From positions 496,001 to 560,000 of the forward strand of contig JAFCMP010000523.1 in the NCBI GenBank assembly GCA_017506865.1: a stretch of 64,000 nt of DNA, in the 5' to 3' direction. The stretch comes from Tribonema minus. Taxonomy: Eukaryota > Sar > Xanthophyceae > Tribonematales > Tribonemataceae. This document shows, piece by piece, positions 11,401-23,300 of the stretch (positions are counted from its first letter, which is position 1; every line of letters begins with the position of its first letter). The position numbers were made by a program, and so were the translations under genes. The notes under the pieces are model-generated. The model ran no database searches, had not been told where the DNA came from, and worked only from the letters and a program-made list of their open reading frames with translations.

Positions 11401-14400
11401 ACGCCATTACTACTTACTACATCGTCTTAGGTGGATGCTCAGCAGGCTATCATGGTTTACGTTATCCCTAACCCTACAAAAGATTGCCGCCGCGGCTCTC
11501 ACCTTTCTTCCCTTGGCCACCTCTACGAGGGCGTTGATGACATTGCCGAGCGCGCTGAGGGACTTGTTGATGTTGGCGCCCTCACGCAGGCGCGCGCCCG
11601 CCGCGCCCGTGCTCTTCTGGCGCTCGCTGCCGGCTAAGTCGACCTGCAGGGGGGGCAGATCACCGTATATACATGACAAACACATTACAGCATTGTCCGC
11701 ATATACATGTACTTCTATGTATACTGTCAAGTGCATGCAAATGAACCTGTCTGGGGGCTACTATGCATGTATGACAAACATACTGTATTACACGCATGCA
11801 TGTATGTACACTGTCGCGGTCATCTGGATGAAACTGCCTAGGGGGAAACTGTGCCATGGGAGAGGGCACAATGGTCAACTTCAAGTTGAAGCCATACTTT
11901 CTATGTGGTGACTGCCGCTCAAACTCATAGACCACGAACATGGCGTGGCGACGATTGTGACAAATGAAACACCTGCTTAAAGAGATTGCCGCAGTCGCAC
12001 AGAAATACAACTTAAACCGAATTGCAGTCGGTTGTCACGCAGCAGAGTGCATTCAAGACACGCACTGAGCAAGCACTTCGAATGTTATATCAGGGGGCCC
12101 TTGAGTTGTACACACCAAGCGTCGTGCGCAAAGTCAGAAGCACCCTGCTGAGGCAGCCTGCAGTTGTCTAACCGTGACCACCACCCCTGACCGTAACCCT
12201 AACCCCAACCCTAACCCAACCTCAACCCTAACCCTAACCCTAACCCTAGCCCTAACCCTAACCCTAACCCTAACCCTTGTCAGCAGGATGAGATGTAAAC
12301 ACCACCGCCAGTCATCACCAGGTCCAACCAGACTGCATCCCGCACTCCACTGGTGCAGAACAGGGCAATTCAAATGCTTGTTATCGGGCCTCAGAGGCGG
12401 TATCGATGCAACAAGATGCATGGAGAGTCACCTCACCAAGTTGAGCTTGGCGAAGGTGCTGCGCGCGGCGTCCGAGGCATCGCGCTGGTGCAGCTTTACG
12501 CTGAGCACACTGTGGCTGCGGCTGCTGGTGTCGTTCATGGCGGTGCTGCCCACGGTGCGGCTGGCCATGCCCTGCGGCGACGCCCGGATTTCATTGAAAG
12601 CGGTAATGGGGTCAAGGTTACATTATGTTGGCTTGAGGGATTAGATAACGTTGATAGCAGTAATTATGTCAAAATTACCTTACGTTGGCCTGAGGTACCA
12701 GATAAGGGTTACGGAAAAGCAATAACATTGATCATGGCCGTGCTGCCCACGGTGCGGCTGGCCATGCCCTGCGGCGGCACCAGCATATGTTGGTATCAGC
12801 TCTTAGATCAGGGTTACAGAAACCGATCATACATTGATATTAACGGTTAGGCTATGCTGATGTAAACCGAACCGCACTGATCAGTTGCATGTCCCAGTGG
12901 CAATCGACACCAAATTTTGCAATGACTTCAGCCGTGTGCACGACATTGGCGCCCAAGGCTCGGTATCGAGCTGACTTGTCCATGAGGTTGAGGATAGGCC
13001 AGTGGACGTTGCTAAATCTGAGGACGCTCAAACACGAGAGCATAAAGGTACATCGCACGCTTCGTCTCATACTAAACCAACTCCATGCGCTGATGCAGTA
13101 CGGCGCAAACACACTTGACGTTGAAGTTGAACTCGAGCCCTCCGCCAGCGGCCACCGCATCTCTGAATACGGACTGTATATCGTCATGGCGCCTTTGTGA
13201 CAGTCAGATGCACTTTGCATCCCGTGCGAACTGCGATTTGAGCACGGCGATTGATTGAGACATCGCAGCGGCCTTGGATTCGTTGAGCATCGTCCTGTGG
13301 TGAGCACTGCCACCCAGCCGCCCACGCTTGTTGGTGGCGTGGGCGCGGTCGTGTAGCACTCATACGAGGCATAGCCATGCACCGGCTACTTTGACATACA
13401 GATCAAGTCTGCAGGCCGTACAGCAATGCCGTCGCCTACATGTCGCTGCTGCCGTCAGACGCGCACCACGGCGATGCAAAGCATACGTATGAACAGTAAT
13501 CGTTAGCAAAGTATTGTAGGTACAACATAAACAGACCCTCAGACTCATGTTACCGCCAGCACGCTTGCTCCCGCACCGAGCCACATGACATTTTCAATCC
13601 CATGTGCGCAGTGCTCGGTCGAGAAAGTTCAACTGGCCTTGAAAGCCTGGCATCAGCGCTGAACATCATCAGAGGGGCACACGTGAGCAGCGGTTCTCAC
13701 ACACCTGGTCAATCAGCGCCTGAAGCTTTTTCGGCGTATCCACCACCATCTCCTGCAGCCCCTTCACATAAATGCCCAGCACCGTGTGCTCCCTGATCTC
13801 CAGCCCCGCCCCCTTGTTCTTGCGGTTGTCCGGGTCCAACAGATCGTACACCACCTGCACATAGCAAATGATAGCGAATGGCAACATCAATCATGCTGCA
13901 GCGCAGGACATGCGCACTCAATTCAACAGGAGTCGTGGTGCACACATGATAGTCAAGTTGTTGAGGAGGGCCACGTGCGTGCTGTTGGCAACTGTTAGAA
14001 GCCATACATAGCCATCTGCGGTCAGCTGCCACGGCGCCTTTTTCCGCGCACGGCGCTCACAATGCACATGCAGTATGAACGCGCTCCCTAACTTGTCGTT
14101 GAATGACACGAGACCAGTGGCATGGGACCACACATGGCACATTGAGCCCGGCGGCCGCCTCTAGGCAACGCAAGCTGTGTGCGCATATTCACTCACTCAC
14201 TCACTCATCCAGTTACTCACGCACCTCATTGTAGATCTCAAAGTAGCTGCAAGTGACCAGGAAGTGGATGTCGGGGTTGGCGGCCGTTTCCGCGCCGACG
14301 CGCGCAAAGAGCGCCTCGTTCATGCGCGGTATGATCCCCGCGAGTTCGCCGTCCGCCCCCCCCTGCACCCCCTGCATGCTGAAGGTCTTTCCGCTGCCGG

Positions 14401-15194
14401 TCTGTCCGTACGCGAATATGGTCGTGTTGAAGCCGGCGAACGCTTTGTCCAGGGCGGGCTTGCCCTGCACAGACATGGGGTCAAGCGCACATGCGGACCG
14501 AGGTGTGCTGTCAGTCGCGGCTGTGGCTAGTCTCGGCGTGCAGCGCATGCCGCTGCTGCCTGGATTGGTGGCAATGTGACGTACTGGCAGCAGGTGGCCA
14601 AAGTGGGTTTGCTCAAGAAGGATGCTTGCACAGAAGCAAGCAGTGTTGCTGGCATTTGCCAACGGTGTGCATGTGACTATTGCAGCTGCTGTGATGTATG
14701 TGGCGGTGAACAAAAAACTGTGCTTGAATGAGACAAATAATATGCTCCACAGCTGCTCTGCCCTTACGCCATAGTTGTGCTTTGCAAGATGCTTCCATCC
14801 TTATTTTTTAAGCCCCTGCACGGGATTTCTTGCACTGGTGCGTTGTTGGCATCTGATACCTGCCGAAATTGCCTCTTACACATGCAAAAATCGTGACCAT
14901 TTTGAAAATCATACACCAACACGACGGGCCGCAGACGGCACGTACCACTTGGTCCCACAGCTCATGCTGCTGCGCTTCCGGTCCAAAGACATGATCAAAG
15001 CCGAACCTGTGCACGTCCGTTGGGTTTTCCGGGTTGACCAGGCACACTCCCTCGTTTTCGACAGAGAAGATGCATTTGTCCCCCGCTTTTCTTTCCTTTT
15101 CATTGAATCCTCTGCACCTGATCGCCACCCGAATGTTCTCCACGGGATTGCTGGGCGCCCCATTCTCACCATCGAAGGACCCCGGCGCCACCAT
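4924..15194 (-). CDS. kinesin-3-like motor protein
   Basis: Microtubule-dependent ATPase motor. Minus-strand exons: 15194-14946, 14464-14225, 13854-13705, 12571-12437, 11643-11503, 10953-10759, 9928-9759, 9351-9289, 8431-8333, 7719-7645, 6931-6773, 6432-6269, 5831-5677, 5213-4924. Motor domain is about residues 15-365: P-loop GQTGSGKT (about 103-110), switch I NDTSSRSH (about 226-233), switch II DLAGSE (about 260-265), then [17 protein letters not shown] and the [11 protein letters not shown] end of the motor. A WEEK-type coiled coil follows (VTWEEKAKQ), as in kinesin-3, then [17 protein letters not shown] and Ala-rich helices. I see no FHA domain. All exon phases agree except 9928-9759, which crosses a 16-G tract and is one base out of register, probably a homopolymer-length error. 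The intron after 7645 has a GC donor. If the last exon is not spliced onward, reading continues to a TGA at 4872-4870; otherwise it joins the IFT54-like exons in frame. Confidence 0.88.
5325..5400. repeat. (CAG)n triplet tract, about 25 units
   Basis: Near-perfect CAG repeat (CTG on the gene's strand) within the kinesin intron between exons 5831-5677 and 5213-4924. It generates a spurious polyglutamine reading frame on the plus strand. Confidence 0.95.
6670..6755. repeat. short tandem duplication (about 48-bp unit, 2 copies)
   Basis: A unit containing TGGCATGCATGCAAGAGCAG and GAGCACTGACATGACACTG is repeated twice head to tail in a kinesin intron, near the end of exon 6931-6773. Confidence 0.85.
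7542..7584 (-). repeat. ghost copy of kinesin exon 7719-7645 with its GC donor
   Basis: The minus strand reads [13 protein letters not shown] followed by GCAAGTGC, against [13 protein letters not shown] plus GCAAGTGC in the exon. The unusual GC donor was duplicated with the exon end. TTAGGG-type repeats lie between the two copies. Confidence 0.8.
7563..7606. repeat. interstitial TTAGGG tract
   Basis: Short TTAGGG-like array in a kinesin intron between the real and ghost copies of exon 7719-7645. A related TAGGGTTAGGG stretch lies near 7435-7445. Confidence 0.8.
8115..8165 (-). repeat. decayed ghost copy of a kinesin coiled-coil exon end
   Basis: The minus strand reads [14 protein letters not shown], a diverged copy of [12 protein letters not shown] at the 3' end of exon 8431-8333. 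It lies about 200 bp downstream inside the next intron, in a (CATA)-rich tract. Confidence 0.6.
9590..9730. repeat. cluster of CTTCAA / TTGAAG hexamer-like motifs
   Basis: At least five ACTTCAACTTCAA-like motifs sit within about 140 bp of kinesin intron. The same motif recurs roughly once per kilobase on both strands (for example 172-186, 515-530, 20155-20175, 38742-38760, 47785-47880, 50200-50218), usually in introns and occasionally in exons. Confidence 0.75.
10330..10699 (-). repeat. three extra copies of the kinesin motor-end exon border
   Basis: The last 60 bases of kinesin exon 10953-10759 recur downstream at 10699-10640, 10580-10522 and 10389-10330, each with a GTATGT- or GTACGT-type donor and each preceded by ATGCAG, a possible acceptor. 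The first and third copies are open 20-codon units in phase 0 ([11 protein letters not shown]-type; the first has a Cys for the Tyr). The middle copy is 59 bases long, so out of frame. They could be skipped ghost exons or cassette exons that lengthen the neck. Confidence 0.85.
12192..12277. repeat. interstitial CCCTAA telomere-type array
   Basis: About 14 CCCTAA or near-CCCTAA units in a kinesin intron just 3' of exon 12571-12437. It is flanked by genes on both sides, so it is not a chromosome end. Confidence 0.9.
12733..12768 (-). repeat. ghost copy of kinesin switch I exon 5' border
   Basis: Copy of the first 12 codons of exon 12571-12437 ([12 protein letters not shown]) with its acceptor, about 200 bp upstream in the sense direction. 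Flanking intron sequence (GTTGGCTTGAGG, then TTGGCCTGAGG) also recurs, so the duplicated unit was about 200 bp and spanned the intron-exon border. Confidence 0.8.
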
Positions 15195-15330
15195 ATATCA
15201 TGCAAGAATGATTTGGTGCAACGGAGAAGTAAAATCTGGCGGTTTCACGTCATCTGAAAACTTCAAGCTGAAGTGGTGCTGCGGGGTCCGTGGATCCAAA
15301 GAACTCGAGTGCACTAGTGCTGTGGCGGTG
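15195..15330. promoter_or_regulatory. short bidirectional promoter, kinesin / DUF819 protein
   Basis: Only 136 bp separate the two divergent start codons. It contains CACGTCA (15246-15252), the reverse of TGACGTG, a bZIP/CRE-like site, and a CTTCAAGCTGAAGT inverted motif. I see no clear TATA box. Promoter function is inferred from the head-to-head layout. Confidence 0.45.
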
Positions 15331-18300
15331 ATGACAGATCGGATGAGGGGAGCTCGCGTCAGATGCAGTTTGGGGCTGGCCCTGCTGCTGGTGCAGCAAG
15401 GCAACAGCTTCTCGGGACAGATCCAGCGAAATAGTGTCGCAGCACGATCGAGATGTCCTGCTGATGCGTGCTTTCGCCCTTGCCTGCGGCAGCGACCATA
15501 TGACAGTGCCATCGGCGCTGCCACGGTTAATCGCAGACGACATAGCCGGAGCAGCACCACCCTCAGCGGAGCGGCGATGGCTGCCATAGCTGCAGCACCT
15601 GCCATCCCCCTAGCAACAGCTGCAGCAGCGGTGGCTCGCAGGCTGGCGTTCGTGCCAGTGGCGATGCACAGCCAGACCTGGTACCTGTGGACTTTCCTCA
15701 TGTGGGCCTCCAGCTTCGGGCTCTGGAGCGAGAACACAAAGTGGGGAGCAGCACTGAGTAGCCCGCTGGTGACGATGCTCATCACCATAACAGCGTGCAA
15801 CATCGGGGTGCTGCCGACGGCCTCCCCCGTCTACACCTGCGTCAACAAGGTGTGCAAACGTTCCGCATATGCTGCAATCTATCAGCAGGAGATCAATTTG
15901 CTCTTCTCACCGCCATGCTGCGCCCGCATGCGCACTTCACACTGCTCTTCTTGCCGCCTCTTTACAATTTGACATTCTGAACGCATGTCCTGATGACGCG
16001 CCACCTCTGCAGTACCTGGTGCCGCTGGCGGTGCCGCTGCTGCTGTATGACGCGGACCTCAAGCGTGTCATGAAGTACTCGGGGACGCTCATGGCGTGCT
16101 TCATGCTGGGCGCCGTTGGCACAGTGCTCGGCACTGTTGTGGCGGCCAAGCTTGTGCCACTGGGGATGGGAGCGGATGGCTGGAAGGTATGTCAACACTC
16201 TGGTGTGCAATGCATGCGCAGGCACGTGCACCGGCGTGTGGTCGTGCACTCTACACCAAGTGCCCGTGTACTTGGAAACGTGGATGTGGTGTGCGATGGC
16301 CAGGTGTCATGGACAAGACGTGAGGAAAGAGCTCTGCAGTGCATGGAGTGTATGTTGTTTGGATAGCCGTGAGCTTCTGATGTCAATGCATCATGAGTCT
16401 TTGTGTTGTTTAGACCGCTGTGTTGGCAGGTCGACGCCATGCACGTTTTGATGGTTTCAGGTTGATGACTTTGCTGTTGGTGATGGTGGCGATGACAGTA
16501 ACCGCTGCAATTCATGCGTCAGTGTTAGGTCAGGCCTGGAATATGTCTGGCGTTCGGCTCCTTTAGCAGGCCACTTGCTGTATGCTGAGATCTGAGACAG
16601 CCAAACCCCTAAAGCGCTTACAAATTCTCTGGCAGCTGCAGGTTTGGGTTAGGGTTAGGGTTAGGGTCAGGCTCCAGATCACGAGGCATTTCTGCGCCCG
16701 TCTGCCCCTTGGGTTGCATTTACATACGTAACGCAATGCAGATCCCCATTGGCTGCCCTGTGACAACTGACGCTCATTATGCACCTCAAGAATGCTCTGA
16801 CCAATTCTGTCCGCAGATTGCGGCGGCTCTGGCATCGCGGCACATCGGCGGCGCGGTGAACTACGTGGCGGTTGCCGAGACGCTCAGCATGTCTGCAGGT
16901 GAGCGCTGACGCGGTCATCGATGCTCAGAAAGTCCGCAGGCCGGCAGAGTGTCGGGCTATGAGCATTGATGTCATTTTTGCAATTGGCATGGCTGCCGCG
17001 TGATTGGGCAGGCGATGGCGCTGGCTCTCGTGGCGCCACGGTGTGCTCTTGCACTGCCACCATGCAACCAATTTGCATCAGGTGCGACAGTTTGCAGCTC
17101 GCCGCTCGTCCGTCAAGGGTCAGCACGATGCCGTGCAGTAGCCGTTGCCATTCATCACACGCAGCGTTGCGTGCACGTTCAAGTCTGGCTTGCACGGCCG
17201 CTGACCACGCCCCACGGCGGCGCGTTCTTGTGTTGAATTCATGCATGCATGAATGAATCGCTGCTACTGGCAACCGCCACACCCGACTCTGGCGCGGATC
17301 ACTGCCTCAGCATCAGCGCTGACGCACAGCAACGTGCACCGGCTCATGCCCACCCCAACAAACAAGCATTGACTGCTGTGGATATGGTGGCACTGTTTGA
17401 CTCGCGGCCGATTGCCGCAGCAGCGGCGAACACGATCATTGGTGGAAGGCATCCAATCAGACCGCTCACCACAGCTCGTCACCTAGACTAGAGCTCTACG
17501 ACCTTTTGATTCGTTTCCAACCAAACTCTCGCCGTGCCGGTCGCAGAGGCGGTGGTGGCAGGACTCGCGGCCGACAACCTCGTCGTCGCCCTCTACTTCG
17601 CCTTCCTCTTCTACATGGCCAAGGGGGACGCGGGCACCGCCGCGGGGGGCGGCGACGCCCCTGAAACCCCCTCAGGGGGGGGCGGCGAGGGGGACATGGG
17701 GCCCCCCACGGTGGACCCTGCGAGTCCGCTCGTGGGCAAGGATGGCCTAGCGTATGCGCTAGCGGCGGGCTGCGCGCTGACGTTCGCGGGCAACGCCATC
17801 GCGGCGGGTCCGCTGCGCGGCGCCATCAGCGGCATCCCCATCACGTCGCTGCTGACGGTCGCGGCGGCGTCGGCGTTCCCCAAGGTGGGCGCGTTGCCGG
17901 TCCGGTGGTCGCCGCCGTGTGCGTCAGGCTGCTGCGCCGCGTTTGCCATGCTGCGAACGCATGCCTCCCCCACACACGCTGCCGCGCCAAACACACATCT
18001 CACGCCACGCAACCGCTGCTGCCGCCGCCGCAGGTGCTCGCGCCGCTGGGCGTCGCCGGCGCAAAACATAGAAGTACTTTGAAGTACAGTCTCCTCAACT
18101 TCCCAAAGCCATCACAAGCGCGTCTTGCTTGCGCACCGCTGCTTCTTGCGCGTGAGCCTCCTTCGCACACGCTGCCGCGCTGAACACACATCTCACGCCA
18201 CGAAACTGCCACCGCCGCCACCGCCGCTGCTGCCGCCGCCGCCGCCGCAGGTGCTCGCGCCGCTGGGCGTCGCCGGCGCACAGGTCGGCGTCCTCTTCAT

Positions 18301-18637
18301 GCAGCTCTTCTTTGCGGTGACGGGCGCGTCCGGATCGATCGCGGTCGTCATGCGGACCGCGCCGACGCTGCTCGCCTTCTCCGCCATCCAAATAGCCGCA
18401 CACTACGCCTTCACCGTAGGCGCCGGGCGCGCGCTGCGCCTGCCCTTCAACCAGCTGCTGCTGGCGAGCAACGCCAACGTCGGCGGGCCCACGACCGCGG
18501 CGGCGTTCGCTGCGTCGAAGCGCTGGTCCGCGCTCGTCCTGCCTGCGCTGCTGACGGGGATCCTCGGCTATGCTGTGGCGACCTTTGTGGGGATAGGACT
18601 TGGGCAGGCGGTGCTGCGGGGGATGATGGGGGGGTAG
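15331..18637 (+). CDS. DUF819-family integral membrane protein, probably organelle-targeted
   Basis: Five exons: 15331-15849, 16013-16186, 16817-16898, 17547-17884, 18251-18637 (TAG), giving 499 residues with all phases consistent. Membrane function is unknown; bacterial and plant DUF819 proteins are about 10-helix transporter-like proteins. Seen: hydrophobic segments YLVPLAVPLLLY, GTLMACFMLGAVGTVLGTVV, LVVALYFAFLFYMA, LFMQLFFAVTGASG, then HYAFTVGAGRALRLPFNQLL and the family's NANVGGPTTAAAFAASK block, typical of the DUF819 C-terminus. The first about 85 residues are an extension: Arg-rich start, hydrophobic SLGLALLLV, then NSFSGQ with a Phe after the likely cleavage point, then Ser/Arg-rich sequence. 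This resembles a bipartite plastid leader of secondary-plastid algae. A Gly/Pro-rich loop (GGGDAPETPSGGGGEGD) interrupts the middle. Confidence 0.82.
16643..16667. repeat. interstitial TTAGGG tract
   Basis: Four TTAGGG-type units within the second intron of the DUF819 gene, sense orientation. Confidence 0.85.
18034..18063 (+). repeat. ghost copy of DUF819 last-exon 5' border
   Basis: VLAPLGVAGA with its CCGCAG acceptor and about 50 bp of upstream intron is duplicated; the real exon starts at 18251. The upstream copy would read out of the gene after 10 codons, so the downstream acceptor must be used. Confidence 0.85.
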
Positions 18638-20373
18638 GTATGATGGTGCGCGAATGGATTCTGTTGCAGGGGCGGGGTTTACGAGGGGCGTGGTGGCAGC
18701 TACTGGGTGCACTCTGGCGGGTGGTTTCTCGAGGATCGTCTTGTCAGCGGCTGGCGGTGAGAGTATGCGCCGCTGCGCAGCGTTGCTGGCTATGAGTGCA
18801 TACGCATGGCGATGCTGCATGACGCACGCTGTGTGAAAGCTCTCGGGCACTTCGCATCATGGCTTCAGGAGCCCGCGCACGTCTCCTGTGTCGCGCTGCT
18901 GCGGCAAGTCAGTGAGCCACCCGCCCAGGTCCCGTTTTGACCACGATGTCCTTTTACAATGTGTGGTTATTTACTGCCGGTGATGGCACGCTCGCGCGCC
19001 CCCTTCAGTCCTGGCGCGGCGTCGCTTTGTTTATTCTGCTGCGTAGGGCACAATCTGACAAGCCATGCACTCTGAATGCATTGCCAATCATAACAACTGC
19101 TGGAAGGTCCTGCCCCCTTGCACAGATTGTGCTTCTCGGGTTCTGGTGTGTGTCATGAAGACAAGTTGCGCTTGCACTCAAGCCGTTGAAAGGAGCCACA
19201 GCTCAAAGGTGCGCACGGTGCTGGCGTATGCCTTGTGTGACATCCAACCAAGTGTGTGATGACGGATGCCAGGGCAATGAACACGGCATAGCATCCAGGG
19301 GGGAGATGCCATCTGGCAACGTTGTTTACAATTGTAAACAAGTGATCGTCAATGTGCATGGAGGCACTGCGTCACAATGTACATGTAGATTCTGTTGACA
19401 AGCTTTTGTTAAGCATCAACCATTTGAGCTTGTTCGTGCCCTGAGCGAGAAATCAACAACAAGCACCAGTTGCGCAAGAGCCAGCGGACAGAAATCCATA
19501 TTGTGTGCTCAGCGACATGTGGTATTATGCGTAATGCATGGTGCTGTTATTCTGTGCCTGTCAGGCAGCAGCCTGCACAGCAGGCAGAACTTCAAGTTTT
19601 GCTTTGAACTTCAAGTATCGCTGTGACGCTACCACTCGCGGAACCGTTACCTCAAGACATGAAGACAGCGCTAATCTCTACTTCGACATGCAGGAAGAAT
19701 CATTCTCATCAATGAATGAGCTGTGTGAAAGACGAAAGAGGGGTATCACCCCTCCATCTTGCCACAATTGAAACATCATCCAAACGAGGGCATGCAGTGC
19801 CCGCGGGGGTAGGGGGGGGGGAAGGGGGGGGGGGGGGGGGGCACCCAGGGTGCATCGCTGCTCTAACTGGTGCGATGAACACCAGGCGCAATGCAGCGCC
19901 GCCGCCGCCATCATCCACGGAGAGGAATGGATGTCTGTAGTGCCTCGCCAGCAGTTCGTGCTTTGGATACACCTGTACTGCTGCTCAGGATACACCTGAA
20001 CTGTGGCGCGGTCAAATGGTGCCATCTAGGCGAGCCTGGGGCGAGAAGGAAACGAAACACAGAGAGTCAGCGATAAACGTAACCGCATTTGAGCAGCGCT
20101 GGTCGACGATTGCGCACGTGCCATGACAAATTGTCACCAGGCGTGTACTGCTACTTCAACTGGTTCACTACTTCAACTTGTCGCCGTGCTTCAGCGCGCT
20201 GACATCACGCAGCACAACGCACACCTCAGTCGGCCACGCACCGCCACTCACCGCGCTGAGTGCTCAGGGCTGCGCGACGATGATGGTGTACTGCTACTTC
20301 AACTGGTCATCTACTTCAACTCCTCGCCGCACACCTCAAACGGCGACGCGACGCCACTCACCGTGCTAAGTGC
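18638..20373. other. intergenic region between convergent DUF819 and catalase genes
   Basis: I see no supported gene. It holds a long G-run (19808-19842), TTCAAG motifs (19588-19618, 20155-20175, 20298-20330) and, near the catalase end, a duplicated copy of the catalase stop-codon region (20255-20290). Reading frames here are short and lack recognisable motifs. Confidence 0.6.
20255..20290 (-). repeat. ghost copy of the catalase stop-codon region
   Basis: The minus strand reads IIVAQP then TGA, a copy of the catalase C-terminus IIAAQP then TGA at 20391-20374. Matching flanks (CACTCACCG..CTGAGTGCTCAGG) show a tandem unit of about 116 bp. Confidence 0.8.
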
Positions 20374-23300
20374 TCAGGGCTGCGCGGCGATGATGGCGTT
20401 GACCTTGGTCTTGACCATGTCGGAGTAGCGCTGGTCGACCTTCGCCAGCACACCATACATGCGATCGCGGATGAAGCTCTGCGCGCCGCTCAGGCTCTTG
20501 GCCATGGCGCTGGTGAGGCGGTCGCGCTGGCCATCGTCCATCTGCCACACGCAATTTTGTTCAACAAGTGAGACAAACAGACAAGAGCACAGTGCGAGAA
20601 GTCATGAGCCCGGCAGTGTCGATTCTGTCCTGAACATGCGTGTACACTTGTGTGAAGGCGGTCAGCTCAGGCTCTTGGCCATGGCGCTGGTGAGGCGATC
20701 GCGTTGGCCATCGTCCATCTGCGACGTACACACGTAGAGATAAGAGCACAATGCGAGGGGTCGTGAACATGAAAATGAATGCAGACGTTCGCGTTTTAAC
20801 TTGAGCAGCAGGCGCAGGGGCATGATAACTCTGTCACTCACACTTGTGAAGCGCGCGGCGGCCTGCGTGTAGATGTCGGTGGTAGTGTCGTAGCGGCCGA
20901 TATTGCACAAGTCAGGGTGCAATGCATCATACTTCTGTTTCAAAAAGACACAGCGGCCACGACAAAAACCCCAACACTCACACTGGTGAAGCGCGCGGTG
21001 GCCTGCGTGTAGATGTCGGTGGTCGTGTCGTAACGGCCGATCGTGCACGAGCCGGAGATCTTGTCGTTGTAGTCCCACGCCGCCTTGGGGTCCATCACAG
21101 GGCCTCCGAAGCTGTTGGGGAAGTAGTTGGGGGCACCGCCCTGCGCCATGGCAGCACGGCATGTTCCACATACTTCAAGTAGTGAAGTAGTACACTTGAG
21201 GTAGTACACAGTGTGTTCCACATGGTGAAGTAGTAGAGTTCTCAAGCTGACTGAAGACATGAGTCTGCAGCTCGTTGCAAGGTGGCATGCACATGCTTGC
21301 CGTGACTGCTGATTGCAGGGATAAAGTGCAAGCATTCCAGTGGACTACGCAATGCACGTGGTCAGTGTATCGATAAGAGTAGCCAAGAAAGTACTGAACA
21401 TAAGCATGCATGTTGCTCAGCAATTGCCTTTGGGAGCGCGTGCACTAGCGCCCACGCATTCCAGAGCTCGAGGAGTGGGACCAGAGCCAATTAGTGGACA
21501 TGTTCAGCAGCAAGGCACCTGTTCCATCACGCGCCACAAGGATGTGACTGCACGGCATGACTGACAAGCTGCACTGCAAGCATGGACGCCTACGCCACGC
21601 CCACGCGACTGGCGTCAATGCGACGTCACCGACCGGCAACAAGCAACCATGTGCAATACTTCAACAGACGGCGTCATGGAGAGTCACACAATGAAGTTAG
21701 CAGCATCGCAGCAGTTTGTGTCAGGACCACGCTGCATCTTGCAGCAGAACTGGCCAGCAGGGCTTGTAATACTTGAAGCGTGGGCGTCACCATGGAGCGT
21801 CACCTGTTGAAGAATCGCACGCACCTGGTTGTCAAACAGCTGGAAGCCGTCCCTCTCGTAGTTCGTCACGGGGAACTTGGCGGGGCGGTTGACAGGGAGC
21901 TGCTCAAAGTTGGGGCCGAGGCGGTGCCTGAATGCATACACACAAAAACCGCAGCAGAAACGGTTACAGACCGTTGCACACACAGAGCCTGCAGTATGCG
22001 AGAACAGCATGGCAGATGGCCAAGGGTCGTGTGGCGGCATGTGGTCTCGACCCGTACCCTGAACCCTGCTTCTACTGTGAAAACGCATTCTCTTCCTGCG
22101 TACTGGTGACACACTGGTGCAAAGATGCAGTGCAATAGTTGAACCGCCGCCACCCACCATGCATGCACATGGCAGCAGCGCAGAACCTGCCTGTCCGTAA
22201 CTTACATGCTGTACACACTACACAATCCGATCGCGTGCGAGCAGGGTACCCATGCATTATTGTGGTACAGTAGCTGAACAGACGCTGCAGAGGATGTGTG
22301 TGCACAGGTGCAGGGGCAGATTACTTGTGTGTATCTTGCCACCTGAACGGATGCTGCGGGAAATGCGTGTACGAATCATCGCACACCTTCACAAACGCGA
22401 TCGTGTAGGAGCAGGGGTACCCATGCATACCGTGGTAGCCGACCAGGCGCTACAAACAATTTGAAACAAGTGTGCGCATCGGAGCAGATGCTGTGGAAAG
22501 TGCGTGCGCATGGGGGCAGGGGCAGCACACCTGTGCGTATCTTGGTAGCTGAACAGGCGCCCCTGCAGCAGGCGGTCCGGCGAGGGCTCTATGCCGGGGA
22601 TCATGTTAGAAGGTGCAAAGGCCACGCTCTCCACGTCCTGGAAGTAGTTGGTGGGATTCTTGTCCAGCTTGAAGGTGCCGACCTGACGCGGCCGATGGAA
22701 GGGAGGACATGATTATCAGCGGCCAACGAAGTGAAAGCATGCTTATTAGTGGCATGTTGGAGGGCACAAAGGCAACGCTCTCCACGTCCTGAAAGTAGTT
22801 GGTGGGGTTCTTGTCCAGCTTGAAGGTCCCCACCTGACGCAGCCAATGGATGGGGAGGAAATGCTTATTAGCGGTCAATGGAAGTGAAAGCATGGTTATT
22901 AGAGGCATGTTGAAGGGCGCAAAGGCCACGCTCTCCACATCCTGGAAGTAGTCAGTGGCGTTCTTGTCCAGCTTGAAGGTGCCCACCTGACGCAGCCAAT
23001 GGAAGCGAGGACATGCTCATTTGTGGTGTACTTCTGAAGTGCTGTCGTGCTTTACTGGTGCATGACAGCTTGAAGGGCCCAACCTGATGCGGAAGCGATG
23101 GGGTCACACGGCAGCGAGGCCCATATAGATATTTACTTCTATATTGCTGGGTCAAAACTAGGCACTGGCGCTGTCTTGTGCGCCTTCCCGGCGAGCAGGT
23201 GCAACGTGATACTGCAGAGGCACTGGCAAAGACGACACTTGTGTAACACGGACAGGCTTCAAATCGTACGTACTGGAGGCAACTGGCTGCACTGGATGCG

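Noticed and set aside
12192-12277. Chromosome end marked by telomere repeats
   Set aside because: Genes with continuous exon structure lie on both sides; the tract is short and intronic.
12174-12644. Long plus-strand frame rich in Leu/Thr/Pro
   Set aside because: It arises from the CCCTAA array and runs antisense across a confirmed kinesin exon.
12852-13382. Minus-strand frame between kinesin exons 3 and 4
   Set aside because: It has no kinesin-like content, and the flanking exons join in phase without it, so it is intron.
22757-22990. Extra catalase exons encoding VGTFKLDKN repeats as true protein repeats
   Set aside because: Catalase has one such segment; the copies run into intron sequence without conserved donors, so they are border duplicates, not extra coding exons.
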